Shown in pieces: positions 7,223 through 16,173 of a stretch of 41,553 nt of DNA. Source of the stretch: Thermoplasmata archaeon (lineage in GTDB: Archaea > Thermoplasmatota > Thermoplasmata > Lutacidiplasmatales > UBA184). Position 1 is the stretch's first letter. Each line of letters starts with the position of its first letter. Under the pieces are notes generated by a model that had not been told where the DNA came from, did no database searches, and was given only the letters and a program-made list of their open reading frames with translations. Position numbers and translations under genes: made by a program. The stretch lies in assembly GCA_022749895.1 (NCBI GenBank), contig JAKIWS010000013.1, forward strand, positions 1 through 41,553, given 5' to 3'.

Positions 7223-8935
7223 ATGCCGGCAAGGGTCATGAAGGAATTCCAAGCGCCGCGCGGCCTTCCCCGGAAGACCGCCAGCGTCTGCCCCGAGTGT
7301 ATCAAGGTCATCCCCGCGGTCGTCCGCGAGAAGGAAGGCCGCGTGATCATGGAGAAGACGTGCCGCGTGCACGGCTACTTCTGGGACATCATCTCGAACG
7401 ACGTCGATTTCTACCTCCGGATGGAGGTCTACGCCCACGACGGGGTCGGCTACGAGAACCCGTACTTCGAGAAGTTCAAAGGCTGCCCGACGACCTGCGG
7501 GATGTGCAGCCACCACAAGTCGCACACCGGTCTCGCCTTGATGGACCTGACCAACCGGTGCAATCTCAAGTGCCCGGTCTGCTTCGCGAACGCCAACGCC
7601 GCCGGCTACGTGTACGAGCCGACCCGCGAGCAGATCCACTTCATGCTGAAGACGCTCCGGGAGCAGAAACCGGTCGGCGCGGTCGCCGTCCAGTTCTCGG
7701 GCGGGGAGCCCACGCTGAGCCCGCTGTTCCTGGACGCGGTCAGCATGGCCCGCGACTTGGGGTTCAAGCAGGTCCAGGTCGCCACGAACGGTATCCGGAT
7801 GGCCAACGAACCCGGCTTCGCCCAGCAGAGCCGGGATGCGGGCCTCCATACGCTCTACCTCCAGTTCGACGGCCTCGACGACGAGATCTACCGCAAGGTG
7901 CGGGGGGTCCCGCTCCTCAAGGTCAAGCAGCGCGCCATCCAGGCCGCCCGCGAGACGCACACGAGCGCCGCCGAGCTCGCCCAGGGTAAGCCCGACAAAC
8001 CGCTCAGCGTCGTCCTCGTCCCGACCCTGGTCGGCGGGTTCAACGAGAAGGAGATCTGGCCGACGGTGAAGTTCGCGATCGACAACCTGGACGTCGTCCG
8101 GGGCGTCAACTTCCAGCCGGTCGCGCTCACGGCCCGTATCCCCGACAAGGACCGGTTCCAGATGCGGTTCACCCAGTCGGACCTGGTGCGCATCCTCTGC
8201 ACGGAGGGACCGTTCGAGAAGTCGGACTTCTTCCCCGTGCCGTCGGTCGCCCCGATCTCGGAGCTCGTCTCGATCATCCACGGCGAGGAGAAGATGACGC
8301 TCACGACCCACCCGGGTTGCGGCTGCGCCACCTTCGCCTTCGTCTCGAAGGACGGTCAGACCATGACCCCCCTCCCGCGGTTCATGGACGTCGACGGCTT
8401 CTTCGAGAACGTCGAAGCGATGATCGAGAAGTACCGGGACGCCCGGTTCGCGCGCGTGCGGACGGCGGTCGCGGGGGCGCGGTTGCTCCACGATGTCTCG
8501 AAGTACTTCGACTTCAGCCGCGCTCCGGAAGGCTTGAGCGAGAAGAACTGCGTCAAGGTCATCGCGGCGATCTTCACCGAGGGGAACAAGGAAGCCCTCG
8601 CGAAGTTTACCTGGCGCACGCTCTACATCGGGAACATGCACTTCCAGGACGCCTACGACTACGATATCCAGCGCCTGATGCGCTGCGATATCCACTACTC
8701 CGTGCCCGACGGGCGGATCATCCCGTTCTGCTCGTACAATTCGGGCCCCATCTACCGGACGGAGGTCGAGAAGAAGTTCTCGATCCCGATCCCCGATTGG
8801 CAGAAGGCGAAGGCGCAGAGCGGCCTCCAGCTCAAGACGATCGAGACGATGGGCGTCAACGGGGAAGTCATCGTCGACCCCGAGTACTACAAAGTCCGGG
8901 CCCTCAAGGGTGCCCCGGGCATGAGCAGCACTTAG
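7223..8935 (+). CDS. tes: Tetraether lipid synthase Tes (radical SAM, GDGT/macrocyclic archaeol synthase)
   Basis: This 570-residue radical SAM enzyme resembles Methanocaldococcus MJ0619, the tetraether synthase that joins the phytanyl chains of archaeol lipids to make membrane-spanning GDGT. An N-terminal cysteine-rich module has C23-x2-C26 and C47 (CRVHG), then GCPTTCGMCSHHKSHT (C88, C92, C95). The radical SAM cluster motif is C113-x3-C117-x2-C120 (CNLKCPVC). Further matches are VQFSGGEPTLSPLF, QVATNGIR, LQFDGLDDEIY, VVLVPTLVGGFNEKEIW and DVVRGVNFQPVALTARIP, the last being highly characteristic. C-terminal GCGCATF may bind another cluster. The ATG at 7238 is an alternative start with a TATA-like GAATAAG about 22 nt upstream. 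Tes is expected in Thermoplasmata that make tetraether membranes. Confidence 0.9.
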   Translation: MPARVMKEFQAPRGLPRKTASVCPECIKVIPAVVREKEGRVIMEKTCRVHGYFWDIISNDVDFYLRMEVYAHDGVGYENPYFEKFKGCPTTCGMCSHHKSHTGLALMDLTNRCNLKCPVCFANANAAGYVYEPTREQIHFMLKTLREQKPVGAVAVQFSGGEPTLSPLFLDAVSMARDLGFKQVQVATNGIRMANEPGFAQQSRDAGLHTLYLQFDGLDDEIYRKVRGVPLLKVKQRAIQAARETHTSAAELAQGKPDKPLSVVLVPTLVGGFNEKEIWPTVKFAIDNLDVVRGVNFQPVALTARIPDKDRFQMRFTQSDLVRILCTEGPFEKSDFFPVPSVAPISELVSIIHGEEKMTLTTHPGCGCATFAFVSKDGQTMTPLPRFMDVDGFFENVEAMIEKYRDARFARVRTAVAGARLLHDVSKYFDFSRAPEGLSEKNCVKVIAAIFTEGNKEALAKFTWRTLYIGNMHFQDAYDYDIQRLMRCDIHYSVPDGRIIPFCSYNSGPIYRTEVEKKFSIPIPDWQKAKAQSGLQLKTIETMGVNGEVIVDPEYYKVRALKGAPGMSST

Positions 8936-8972
8936 GACGGCGTCGTCCGCTCCGTCGCCGAACCCCTTCCTT

Positions 8973-9010
8973 CGACCCCCCCCTCTCGGGGCGGTCGCTT
9001 TCCTTCTCCC
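8973..9010 (+). terminator. Possible terminator after tes
   Basis: A GC-rich imperfect hairpin lies 37 nt after the tes stop: CGACC (8973-8977) pairs with GGTCG (8992-8996), with inner C and G runs between them. It is followed by a pyrimidine-rich stretch (8997-9010). Archaeal termination needs mainly a pyrimidine or T tract, so this is a moderate call. The rest of 8936-9165 holds no gene. A second hairpin (GGCGGG 9076-9081 with CCCGCC 9090-9095) is also present. Confidence 0.35.
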
Positions 9011-9165
9011 GGCGCGCGCCTGCCAAGGCTTCCTGATTCGGTCCGGGAGCCGCCACATTCCCCGCCGGTTCAGGAGGCGGGGTTCGACGCCCGCCGAAAC
9101 TCCTTCGTGGGGCGGAACTGGTTTCGTTCGCAAACTAACCCTTAAGTCCGAATCCCCGTTCCCGA

Positions 9166-9184
9166 ACCGTCCTCCCAGGACGGT
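9166..9184. promoter_or_regulatory. Perfect inverted repeat in leader of giant surface-protein gene
   Basis: ACCGTCCT (9166-9173) and AGGACGGT (9177-9184) form a perfect 8-bp inverted repeat with a 3-nt spacer. It ends 8 nt before the ATG at 9193. A TATA-like CCCTTAAG (9139-9146) predicts transcription starting near 9168, so the repeat would lie at the start of the mRNA. It could be an operator or an RNA hairpin that affects translation. Confidence 0.45.
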
Positions 9185-9192
9185 CGGTTGGA

Positions 9193-12100
9193 ATGCAGAC
9201 AAGCATCGCCCGTGAGGCCCATCAGCCGGCGTTGAGCGCGGCGCGCACCCGGTTCGGACGGTCGTCCGCCGTCGTGGTCGCCGTCGTCGCCCTCGCGACG
9301 GTCGGATTCATGCTCCCCGCCTTCGCGGGCGCCGCCCGTGGCCCCTTGGGAGCCGTCGCCCCACCCCCGGTTCCTGCGAACCCATCGGTCGCACCCCCTG
9401 GGCACGGCGCAGGATTCTCGCACGCTACACACGCCCCCCGTTCGTCCCCCCTCGCTCACGCCGCACCCCTTTCGGCGTCGCTTACTCCCGCGTTCTCCAA
9501 GATCCAGATGGGTCGCCTCGATTCATCGTACCAGCGGCTGGGGGCGTGGGGGACCTCCGGATTGCCCCCGGGTTCCCCCTTCCCCACCGGGAGTGCTCCC
9601 TCCGTGCATCCGTCCGGGGCGAACGGGGTGGACCCGAACCAGGTCTACGCGACCGACCATTGTTCGGGCCTCTACTCCCAGCTCGGGGAGCCAGCGTACC
9701 TTCACGATTGTTACGGGCACGATGAACCCGTGATGGAGTTCTACTCCAACCAGCCCGGGAGCGGAGGGAACATCTCCTGGAACGTCACGCTGCCCATCGA
9801 CCGGAACGCGACGCAGAACCAGTCCGACCTCTACGTCGCCATGTGGTTCGGGATGACGATGACCGACCCGTTCGGCTGGCTCAGCCAGTGCTTCCTCGAG
9901 CTCCAGTTCTACCCGGACCAGACGTGGTACAACGGCCCGGGCACGCCGAACCCGCTCAACAGCACGGTGAACGGCGCGTGGAATGCCGCGGCCGTCGCCT
10001 GGCAGATCCAGGCGACCTCGGGGTACGAAAATCCGTGCTTCTACCAGCCCGCCTTCCTCCACAATCTAGGCTACGGGAAGGGGAACGGAAGTTACCTCAA
10101 CATGACCCAGGGCGACCGGGTCGGCGTCACGATGACCGGCTGGGTGGGCGACCCGTTCGGGGAGAACCTCTCGATCATCGACTACACGAACGGCCAGTGG
10201 TCGAACATCACCCTCTACAACTCGACCGGCAACTATCCGCTCGACCCCGCGTACGCGACCAACCAGTACGAGAACAGCCTCCAGTGGGGCTTCGGGGAGC
10301 TCCCGGTCACCTTCGCCTTCGAGACCGGCCACACGTTCCTCGGGAACGGCGGCGGTCGCTTCTGCAGCGCGAGCCCGCCGCCCCCCACCGCGAGCAACCC
10401 GGCGACGCCGTGCCCCAGCTACGACCCGTCGAGCTGGGTCAACGATTCGCTGGCGCCGTGGCACATCCAGGTCCCGAACTACTTCAACGCCACCGCCCGG
10501 ACGACGCCGGCGTCGGTGAGCTTCGAGGACGATCAGCAGGGGATCACTCTCGTTGACTCGAACTTTGGCTACTCCACGAGCTGCCCGGGGAACGAGGGGA
10601 GCGCCTGGTGCAGCTACCCGTGGTACAGCTTCTCCTGTTCGGTCCACGCCTTCGAATTCGGCGCCACCGACTACCCGGGCGTCGCGCAGGATTTCGGTAA
10701 GTACAACCAGTACAATCCCCGGTACGTCCCGAGCCCGCTCGGTTACGGGACCACGATTGGGACGAACTTCTCGGTGCCGGCGTGCGGCGCGGCGAGCTAC
10801 AGCGTCACCGTTGGGACCGCCGGCACGTCGGGCGGCACCGCCTACTTCCTATCGCAACCGATCACGACCACGTCGACGTTCAACGGCCTCCTCCCCGGTG
10901 TCTACGCGATCCATGCGATCGGCAGCAGCGGGGCACCGTTCAACTACTGGTCGCTCTCCGGCGGAGTCGCAATCGACTCCACGACCGGGGCCTTCTCGAC
11001 GCTCACGGTGACGTCCGGGGGGACGGTGACGGCCGTCTTTGGAGCCTTGCCGACGACGGCGACGGTCACGTTCCTCGATGCGGGCGCTCCCGGGTCGGTC
11101 AATTTCCTCTGGAGCATCGAACCCGGGTTCGGGAGCGCGAGCCCTGCGACCCTTACTTCCGGCGGTTCCGAGGTGCTCCCCTCCGGGGCCTTCGTGATCC
11201 AGGCGTACCCCCCGCGCGGATTCAACTTCAGCTTCTGGTCGGAATCCGGCGGGGCGGTGACGGTCGCGGCCCCCTACCTCCCGCTCTCCGACCTCGTGGT
11301 CGACGCCGGTGGCGGTGCGGCGACGGTTACGGCCCACTACGTCGCGTCGACGTCGAACGGCTCGTTGGCCGTCTACGTCTACGGGAACGGCTCTGTGACG
11401 GTGAACGGGATCCCGATCCCGGAATCGTCGTCCACGTTCGGCTACCGGTTGCTGACGGTCCCCGTCGGGACCTACGCGGTCAACGCGACCGCGGGACCGG
11501 ACCACTGGCAGTTCAGCGGCTGGAACTTTGGTTCCCCGGAGCTCATGACGAACTTCTCGAACCGTTCGTTCCTCAACGTCGGGAATGGGAGCTCGTACCT
11601 CGATGCGTTCTTCTCCCAATCGCCGAACCTCACGGTGACGCTCGACGACGCCCCCGCCCTCGGGGGCGCGATCTCGACCGGCTTCGGCGTGCAGACCAAC
11701 GGGAGCGTCCGGTCGACGTACCCGGGCGTCCTCTCGATCGAGGCCGCCCCGGCCGCCGGCTACACCTTCGTCAGCTGGAGCGTGAGCAGCGGGGCGAACC
11801 TCTGGGCGTTCCCGTCGACCGCGGCGAACGCGCTCCTCTTCGTCAACCACAGCGGGACGCTCACGGCGAACTACGCCCCCGCCCCGGCGCTCAACCTGAC
11901 GTTCCTCGACGTGCCGGCGAACGGCGGGGCGATCCTGTTCAACTACCTGAACCTCTACCCGAGCGGCTCGGTCAACACGACGCTCGCCCACGGGCTGTTC
12001 TCGATCATCCCGCTCCCCGCCCCGGGGTACCGGTTCACGGGTTGGAACTGGAGCGGGAACGCGACCGTCACGAGCAACCGCGTCAACGTGGTCGGCGCCG

Positions 12101-13719
12101 GCGGCTCGGTGACCGCGAACTTCAGTCTCGTGCCCCCACCGACCCCGCCCCACTTCAACGTCTCGTTCGTCGGCGACCCGCCCACGGCGCTCTCCGGAAA
12201 GATCAACGGCGTCGCCTTCCCGGTCGGCGGTTCGGTCGCCCTCCTCGCCGGGAGCTACGCGCTCAACGCGAGCGTGGGCCTCACGAACTACTCGTTCGTC
12301 GGCTGGACGACGTCGGGGGGACTCACCGTCGCGAACGCGAGCCGCGCGAACACAACGGTGAACGTGACCTCGGGCGGCACCGTCTACGCACTCGGCGCCC
12401 CGTTCATCCTCGCCGCCGTCGCCGTCACCCCGACGGCGCGGGTCGACCTGAACACCCCCGTGACGTTCCGGGCGACCGTGAACGGCCCGGGGCCGTTCAC
12501 CTTCAGTTGGAACGGCCTCCCCGGGACCTGCCCCACCCTCAACAGCTCCACGATCCCGTGCGTACCCAACGCCGCGGGCACGTACACGATCTCCGTGACG
12601 GTCTCGACCCCCGACGGGTCGTCGGCAGCGTCCGCGCCCCTCGGGTTCACGGTCGCCCTTAACCCCAGTGTCGCGATGTTCAACGCCAGTCTGACGGCGT
12701 TCACGCTCACGACGGGGACGACGTTCGTCGCCCAGGTCGTCGGCGGTCTCGCCCCGTACGCCCTCGTTTACGTGGGGCTCCCTCCGGGCTGCGCGAGCGC
12801 GAACGTGACGAGCCTTCCGTGCCTACCGACGGCGACCGGGACGTTCCCGGTCGAGCTTCAGGCGACCGACCTCGCGGGACGCGCGGCGTTCCGGAACGCG
12901 TCGATCACCGTGAACGCGGCCCCGCAGATCACGGCGTTCACGGTCGCCCCGACGACCGTCACGGTCGGCGTCCCCGCGAACTTCACGCTCGTCACCGCCC
13001 ACGGCACGCAGCCGTTCGGCGAGAGCGTCGCGGGACTTCCCGTCGGGTGCAGCGCGGGGTCGTTGCCGCCGGGCCCTACGGCGACGTTCGCCTGCGTGCC
13101 CACGTCGAGCGGGACGTACAACGTGACCGTGCACCTCACCGACGCCTCGGGCGTGAGCGCGAGCAGCACCGTCACCCTCCTCGTCAACCCGGCCCCGACC
13201 GTGACGGCGTTCGTCGCCTCCGCCGCGAGCTTCGTCCTTGGGAACACGACGACGCTGACCGTGACCGCGACCGGGGGCACGGGGGCGCTCCGGTACGCCT
13301 ACGCGGGGCTCCCGTCGACCTGTCCGAGCGTCAACGCGGCGACGTTGAGCTGCCAACCCACCGCGGCCGGGACCTTCAGCGTCACCGTCACCGCGACCGA
13401 TAGCCAGGGCGTCTCGGCCCAGAAGAGCACGAGCTTCACCGCGACCGCCCCCGTCTCGAAGCCGCCATCGAAAGGCGGCAACTCGCCCTCCACGGGCGGG
13501 CTCTCGAACCTCGACTACGGGATCATCGCGCTCGTCGCGGTCCTCGCCGTGATCGGGATCGTCGCCGCGATCTTCGGTCGCCGGAAACGCCCGGTCAGTT
13601 CCCCGCCCGAACCGTGGAAAGCAACGGAGTCCCCGCCCCCCGGCGGAACCGATCCTCCCCCGGGGGCGACCGGCGACGCGCCGGGGAACGAACCCGGCCC
13701 GCCCGCGCGCCCGAGCTAG
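9193..13719 (+). CDS. Giant cell-surface protein with InlB-like and Ig/PKD-like repeats and C-terminal anchor
   Basis: This 1508-residue secreted protein has an N-terminal hydrophobic signal (about residues 25-45, AVVVAVVALATVGFMLPAFA) after a basic start. A region to about residue 535 is rich in Trp, Tyr, Cys and N-glycosylation sequons and is of unknown fold. From about 536 to 1060 there are divergent InlB-like beta repeats, each with a GY-x-F-x-x-W core (GYTFVSWSV, GYRFTGWNW, NYSFVGWTT). From about 1066 to 1425 there are four Ig/PKD-like modules of about 85 residues. Each has a conserved pair of cysteines, for example GTCPTLNSSTIPC. A Gly/Ser linker, one membrane helix (about 1441-1461) and a basic, Pro-rich cytoplasmic tail end the protein. 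It is probably a surface-layer-associated or adhesive protein. No catalytic motif was recognised. Confidence 0.82.
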   Translation: MQTSIAREAHQPALSAARTRFGRSSAVVVAVVALATVGFMLPAFAGAARGPLGAVAPPPVPANPSVAPPGHGAGFSHATHAPRSSPLAHAAPLSASLTPAFSKIQMGRLDSSYQRLGAWGTSGLPPGSPFPTGSAPSVHPSGANGVDPNQVYATDHCSGLYSQLGEPAYLHDCYGHDEPVMEFYSNQPGSGGNISWNVTLPIDRNATQNQSDLYVAMWFGMTMTDPFGWLSQCFLELQFYPDQTWYNGPGTPNPLNSTVNGAWNAAAVAWQIQATSGYENPCFYQPAFLHNLGYGKGNGSYLNMTQGDRVGVTMTGWVGDPFGENLSIIDYTNGQWSNITLYNSTGNYPLDPAYATNQYENSLQWGFGELPVTFAFETGHTFLGNGGGRFCSASPPPPTASNPATPCPSYDPSSWVNDSLAPWHIQVPNYFNATARTTPASVSFEDDQQGITLVDSNFGYSTSCPGNEGSAWCSYPWYSFSCSVHAFEFGATDYPGVAQDFGKYNQYNPRYVPSPLGYGTTIGTNFSVPACGAASYSVTVGTAGTSGGTAYFLSQPITTTSTFNGLLPGVYAIHAIGSSGAPFNYWSLSGGVAIDSTTGAFSTLTVTSGGTVTAVFGALPTTATVTFLDAGAPGSVNFLWSIEPGFGSASPATLTSGGSEVLPSGAFVIQAYPPRGFNFSFWSESGGAVTVAAPYLPLSDLVVDAGGGAATVTAHYVASTSNGSLAVYVYGNGSVTVNGIPIPESSSTFGYRLLTVPVGTYAVNATAGPDHWQFSGWNFGSPELMTNFSNRSFLNVGNGSSYLDAFFSQSPNLTVTLDDAPALGGAISTGFGVQTNGSVRSTYPGVLSIEAAPAAGYTFVSWSVSSGANLWAFPSTAANALLFVNHSGTLTANYAPAPALNLTFLDVPANGGAILFNYLNLYPSGSVNTTLAHGLFSIIPLPAPGYRFTGWNWSGNATVTSNRVNVVGAGGSVTANFSLVPPPTPPHFNVSFVGDPPTALSGKINGVAFPVGGSVALLAGSYALNASVGLTNYSFVGWTTSGGLTVANASRANTTVNVTSGGTVYALGAPFILAAVAVTPTARVDLNTPVTFRATVNGPGPFTFSWNGLPGTCPTLNSSTIPCVPNAAGTYTISVTVSTPDGSSAASAPLGFTVALNPSVAMFNASLTAFTLTTGTTFVAQVVGGLAPYALVYVGLPPGCASANVTSLPCLPTATGTFPVELQATDLAGRAAFRNASITVNAAPQITAFTVAPTTVTVGVPANFTLVTAHGTQPFGESVAGLPVGCSAGSLPPGPTATFACVPTSSGTYNVTVHLTDASGVSASSTVTLLVNPAPTVTAFVASAASFVLGNTTTLTVTATGGTGALRYAYAGLPSTCPSVNAATLSCQPTAAGTFSVTVTATDSQGVSAQKSTSFTATAPVSKPPSKGGNSPSTGGLSNLDYGIIALVAVLAVIGIVAAIFGRRKRPVSSPPEPWKATESPPPGGTDPPPGATGDAPGNEPGPPARPS

Positions 13720-14201
13720 TCGGGCGGGCGGGTCCGCGACCGCGCCGGCGAATTTGACCGGGGCGCGTCAGCCCGGGGGGCATACGGGTCGGCGGCGTCG
13801 CAGAGGACCCGGCCGGCGGCCCGGACCTCCCGGGGACCGGGCGAGACACCCTCGCGCGGGACGAACCCCCGCCGGTCGATCTCCGCCCAGACCGACCGTA
13901 CCCACTCCGGGTCGGGGGGCGCGGGCGGGGCGGGCGGATGGGCCCGCAGGGCCACGAACGCCGCCTCGATGTGCTTGCACGTTCCCTTGCCCCTTCGGGC
14001 GTAGTCGTCGCAGCTGCAGAGCGCACCGGCCCGGTCGGGGAACTCGGGCAGTGCAACGAGGTACCGGGTCTGGTGCGCGGGGTTCCGGACCTCGACGAGC
14101 GGGAACGGGGCCGGGGGCGTGAGCGCGCGCACGTCGAGCGGCTCCGGCGCGCCGCGCGATCCGGGGGTCGACGGCGACCGGGTCCCTCGCCGCGCGGGCA
14201 C
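13716..14201 (-). CDS. SWIM zinc-finger protein
   Basis: This is a 161-residue protein. The SWIM signature CSCDDYARRGKGTCKHIEAA gives the CxC...CxH zinc ligands, and it is preceded by a short beta-rich segment (FPLVEVRNPAHQTRYLVALP). Such domains bind DNA or proteins. The C-terminal half is Pro/Arg-rich with WVRSVWAEIDRRGFVPREGV. A GTG at 14201 with GGAGG 8 nt upstream is my preferred start. A GTG at 14225 that overlaps the permease stop (GTGA) is the alternative. It is the last gene of a PadR-ABC transporter operon on this strand. Its 3' end overlaps the convergent giant surface-protein gene by 4 nt. Confidence 0.75.
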   Translation of the reverse strand: MPARRGTRSPSTPGSRGAPEPLDVRALTPPAPFPLVEVRNPAHQTRYLVALPEFPDRAGALCSCDDYARRGKGTCKHIEAAFVALRAHPPAPPAPPDPEWVRSVWAEIDRRGFVPREGVSPGPREVRAAGRVLCDAADPYAPRADAPRSNSPARSRTRPPD

Positions 14202-14221
14202 CGGGGTCGCCTCCCTCCGCG

Positions 14222-15061
14222 TCACCGCGCGGAAAGCCCGCGTCGTGCGATGATGAAGGTCAAGATGCCGATCCCGAAGGCGTAGAGCGCGAGCTCGCCC
14301 AGGTAGAACTCCGCCGGGTGCGGGTAGAACCCGGGCGCGAACAGGTTCTCGCGCATCACGTTGACCGCCATGCTCACGGGGTTGTACATCGAGACGGTCT
14401 GGAGCCAACCCGGCATGATCGTCTGGGGGTACATCGCGTTCGAGGTGAACAGGAGCGGCAGGTTCAGGATGTTCACGATCCCGAAGTACGACTGGGGGGA
14501 TTCGAGCAAGAAGCCGACCGCGAGGAAGATCGCGGTGAACGACAGCGAGACGAGGAGGAGCGCGACGATGATCTCTCCGACCCCCAGGATCGTGAGGTGG
14601 CCGTTGACGGTGAGGCCGGAGAGTCCGCTCACGTGGGCAAAGATGAGCGCAAGGCCGAAGACGACGCCGCCGAGGAAGAGCGGGCGGATCGCGCCCGCGA
14701 TCAACCGCCCGCCGAAGATCGACATGCGGGGGATCGGGGCGACGATCGTGCGCTTCACGTAGCCGAGCCGCTTGTCGAAGATCAGCTGGGCCCCGAGGAA
14801 GAGGCTCGCCGTGAGGGCGACGAAGCCGACCATGCCGACCGAGAAGTACGAAAAGTAGTCCGGAGCGCCGAGGAACGCCGCGCGGGCGAGCGCGGCGGAC
14901 GGCGGCCCGGCGACGTTGAGCAGCTTGCCCAGGTTGAGCGCCTGGCCGAACAGGGCGAGGTACATCATCGGGAAGATCAGGCTCGAGATGATCCCGGTGG
15001 GACTCCGGACCCAGATCAATAGCTCGCGACGAATGAGGGCGAAGAGCGACCGGTACGTCAT
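14222..15061 (-). CDS. ABC-2 type transporter permease
   Basis: This 279-residue integral membrane protein has the ABC-2 layout of six hydrophobic helices. The N-terminal FALIRRELLIWVRSPTGIIS is the typical amphipathic entry, followed by FPMMYLALFG. Later segments include FVALTASLFLGAQLIFDKRLGYV and the family-typical ESPQSYFGIVNILNLPLLF and FTSNAMYP. Its ATG overlaps the stop of the ATPase gene (ATGA), so the pair is translationally coupled. It is related to DrrB/NodJ-type exporters of drugs, lipids or polysaccharides. The substrate cannot be read from sequence. Confidence 0.9.
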   Translation of the reverse strand: MTYRSLFALIRRELLIWVRSPTGIISSLIFPMMYLALFGQALNLGKLLNVAGPPSAALARAAFLGAPDYFSYFSVGMVGFVALTASLFLGAQLIFDKRLGYVKRTIVAPIPRMSIFGGRLIAGAIRPLFLGGVVFGLALIFAHVSGLSGLTVNGHLTILGVGEIIVALLLVSLSFTAIFLAVGFLLESPQSYFGIVNILNLPLLFTSNAMYPQTIMPGWLQTVSMYNPVSMAVNVMRENLFAPGFYPHPAEFYLGELALYAFGIGILTFIIARRGLSAR

Positions 15062-16062
15062 CGCTTCCTCTGGCGGAACTGGTTCATCCGGAGCGCGGTA
15101 TCCGTGGCGGACGGGCCCTCGTCCTCCCGGAAGGCGCGACCCGTGAATTCGAGGAACACCTCATCCAGGGACGGCTTCTTGAGCGCCACGCTCGCGACCG
15201 CGATGTGCGCCGTGAAACACGCCTCGACCGCGGCCGGGACGACGCTCTCCCCCCGCAGGCACTTGAGCCGGTAGCCGCCGTCCTGCTTCTGGACCTGGAG
15301 CACCCCCGGCACGCGCGCCAGCACCGGGGTCAGGTCGGCGGTCCCGTCCGTGGGCACCAACGTCACGACGTCCCCGCCGATCTTCTCCTTGAGTTCCGCC
15401 GGGGTTCCCGCCGCGACGATCTTGCCGTGGTCGATGATCGCGACGCGGTCGCACAGCTGGTCCGCCTCGTCCAGGTAGTGGGTCGTCACGAAGATCGTCG
15501 TGCCGGATTCCTTGCGGATCTCGCGGACGTACTCCCAGAGTCCGGCGCGGCCCTGGGGGTCCAAGCCGAGCGTGGGCTCGTCGAGGAAGAGGACCTTCGG
15601 TCGGTGCAGGATCCCGGCCGCAAGTTCGAGACGCCGGCGCATCCCGCCGGAGTAGGTCTTGACGAGGCGCCCCGCCGCCTCCACCAGCTGCATGCGCTCC
15701 AGGAGGTCGCGGATCCGTTTCTGCGCGTCCGACCGACTGACGCCGTAGAGCGCCGCCGAGATCTCGAGGTTCTCCCGACCCGTCAGTTCGTCCTCCGCCG
15801 TCGACTCCTGAAAGACGAGCCCGATACGGCGTCGGACCGTTCCGGGGTCCGCGACGACATCGATCCCGTCGACCAGCGCGCGACCGCCGGTGGGCCGGAG
15901 CAGCGTCGTCAGCAGCGATACGGTCGTGGTCTTCCCCGCCCCGTTGGGTCCGAGAAAGCCGAACGCCTCGCCTTCTCGGACCGCGAACGAGACACCGTCG
16001 ACCGCCCGGACGCCCCCGGGGAACGTCTTTTCGAGTTGCTCGACCACCACCGCGTCGCTCAT
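15058..16062 (-). CDS. ABC transporter ATP-binding protein (DrrA/CcmA-like)
   Basis: This 334-residue ATPase has all ABC motifs: Walker A GPNGAGKTT, Q-loop VFQESTAEDELTG, signature YSGGMRRRLELA, Walker B KVLFLDEPTLGLDP and the H-loop FVTTHYLDEADQL. The C-terminal roughly 100 residues form the extra domain of DrrA-type exporters (EKIGGDVVTLVPTDG ... PSLDEVFLEFTG). It pairs with the overlapping ABC-2 permease. A PadR-family regulator gene lies 111 nt upstream on the same strand, which fits control of an exporter by its own ligand-sensing repressor. Confidence 0.92.
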   Translation of the reverse strand: MSDAVVVEQLEKTFPGGVRAVDGVSFAVREGEAFGFLGPNGAGKTTTVSLLTTLLRPTGGRALVDGIDVVADPGTVRRRIGLVFQESTAEDELTGRENLEISAALYGVSRSDAQKRIRDLLERMQLVEAAGRLVKTYSGGMRRRLELAAGILHRPKVLFLDEPTLGLDPQGRAGLWEYVREIRKESGTTIFVTTHYLDEADQLCDRVAIIDHGKIVAAGTPAELKEKIGGDVVTLVPTDGTADLTPVLARVPGVLQVQKQDGGYRLKCLRGESVVPAAVEACFTAHIAVASVALKKPSLDEVFLEFTGRAFREDEGPSATDTALRMNQFRQRKR

Positions 16063-16173
16063 CGAACGCCCTCCAACCGGCGACGGTCGCCGTCGGAGGT
16101 GAGCCCGCCCGCGGCGGCCGGACGATTATCCGTCGGCGCGCGGCCCACGGGGAACGGTGACGCCACGGACATC

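Noticed and set aside
9076-9095. tRNA T-arm-like GGTTCGA hairpin
   Set aside because: The stem leaves an 8-nt loop, and no acceptor stem, D-arm or anticodon arm can be built around it.
7121-9202. 693-codon open frame on the minus strand
   Set aside because: It is antisense to the clearly recognised Tes gene and has the His/Asp/Val/Arg-rich composition typical of a shadow frame in GC-rich DNA.
10782-12662. 626-codon alternative frame inside the giant surface protein
   Set aside because: It is Arg-rich without motifs and lies within the coding frame that shows repeats, sequons and a membrane anchor.
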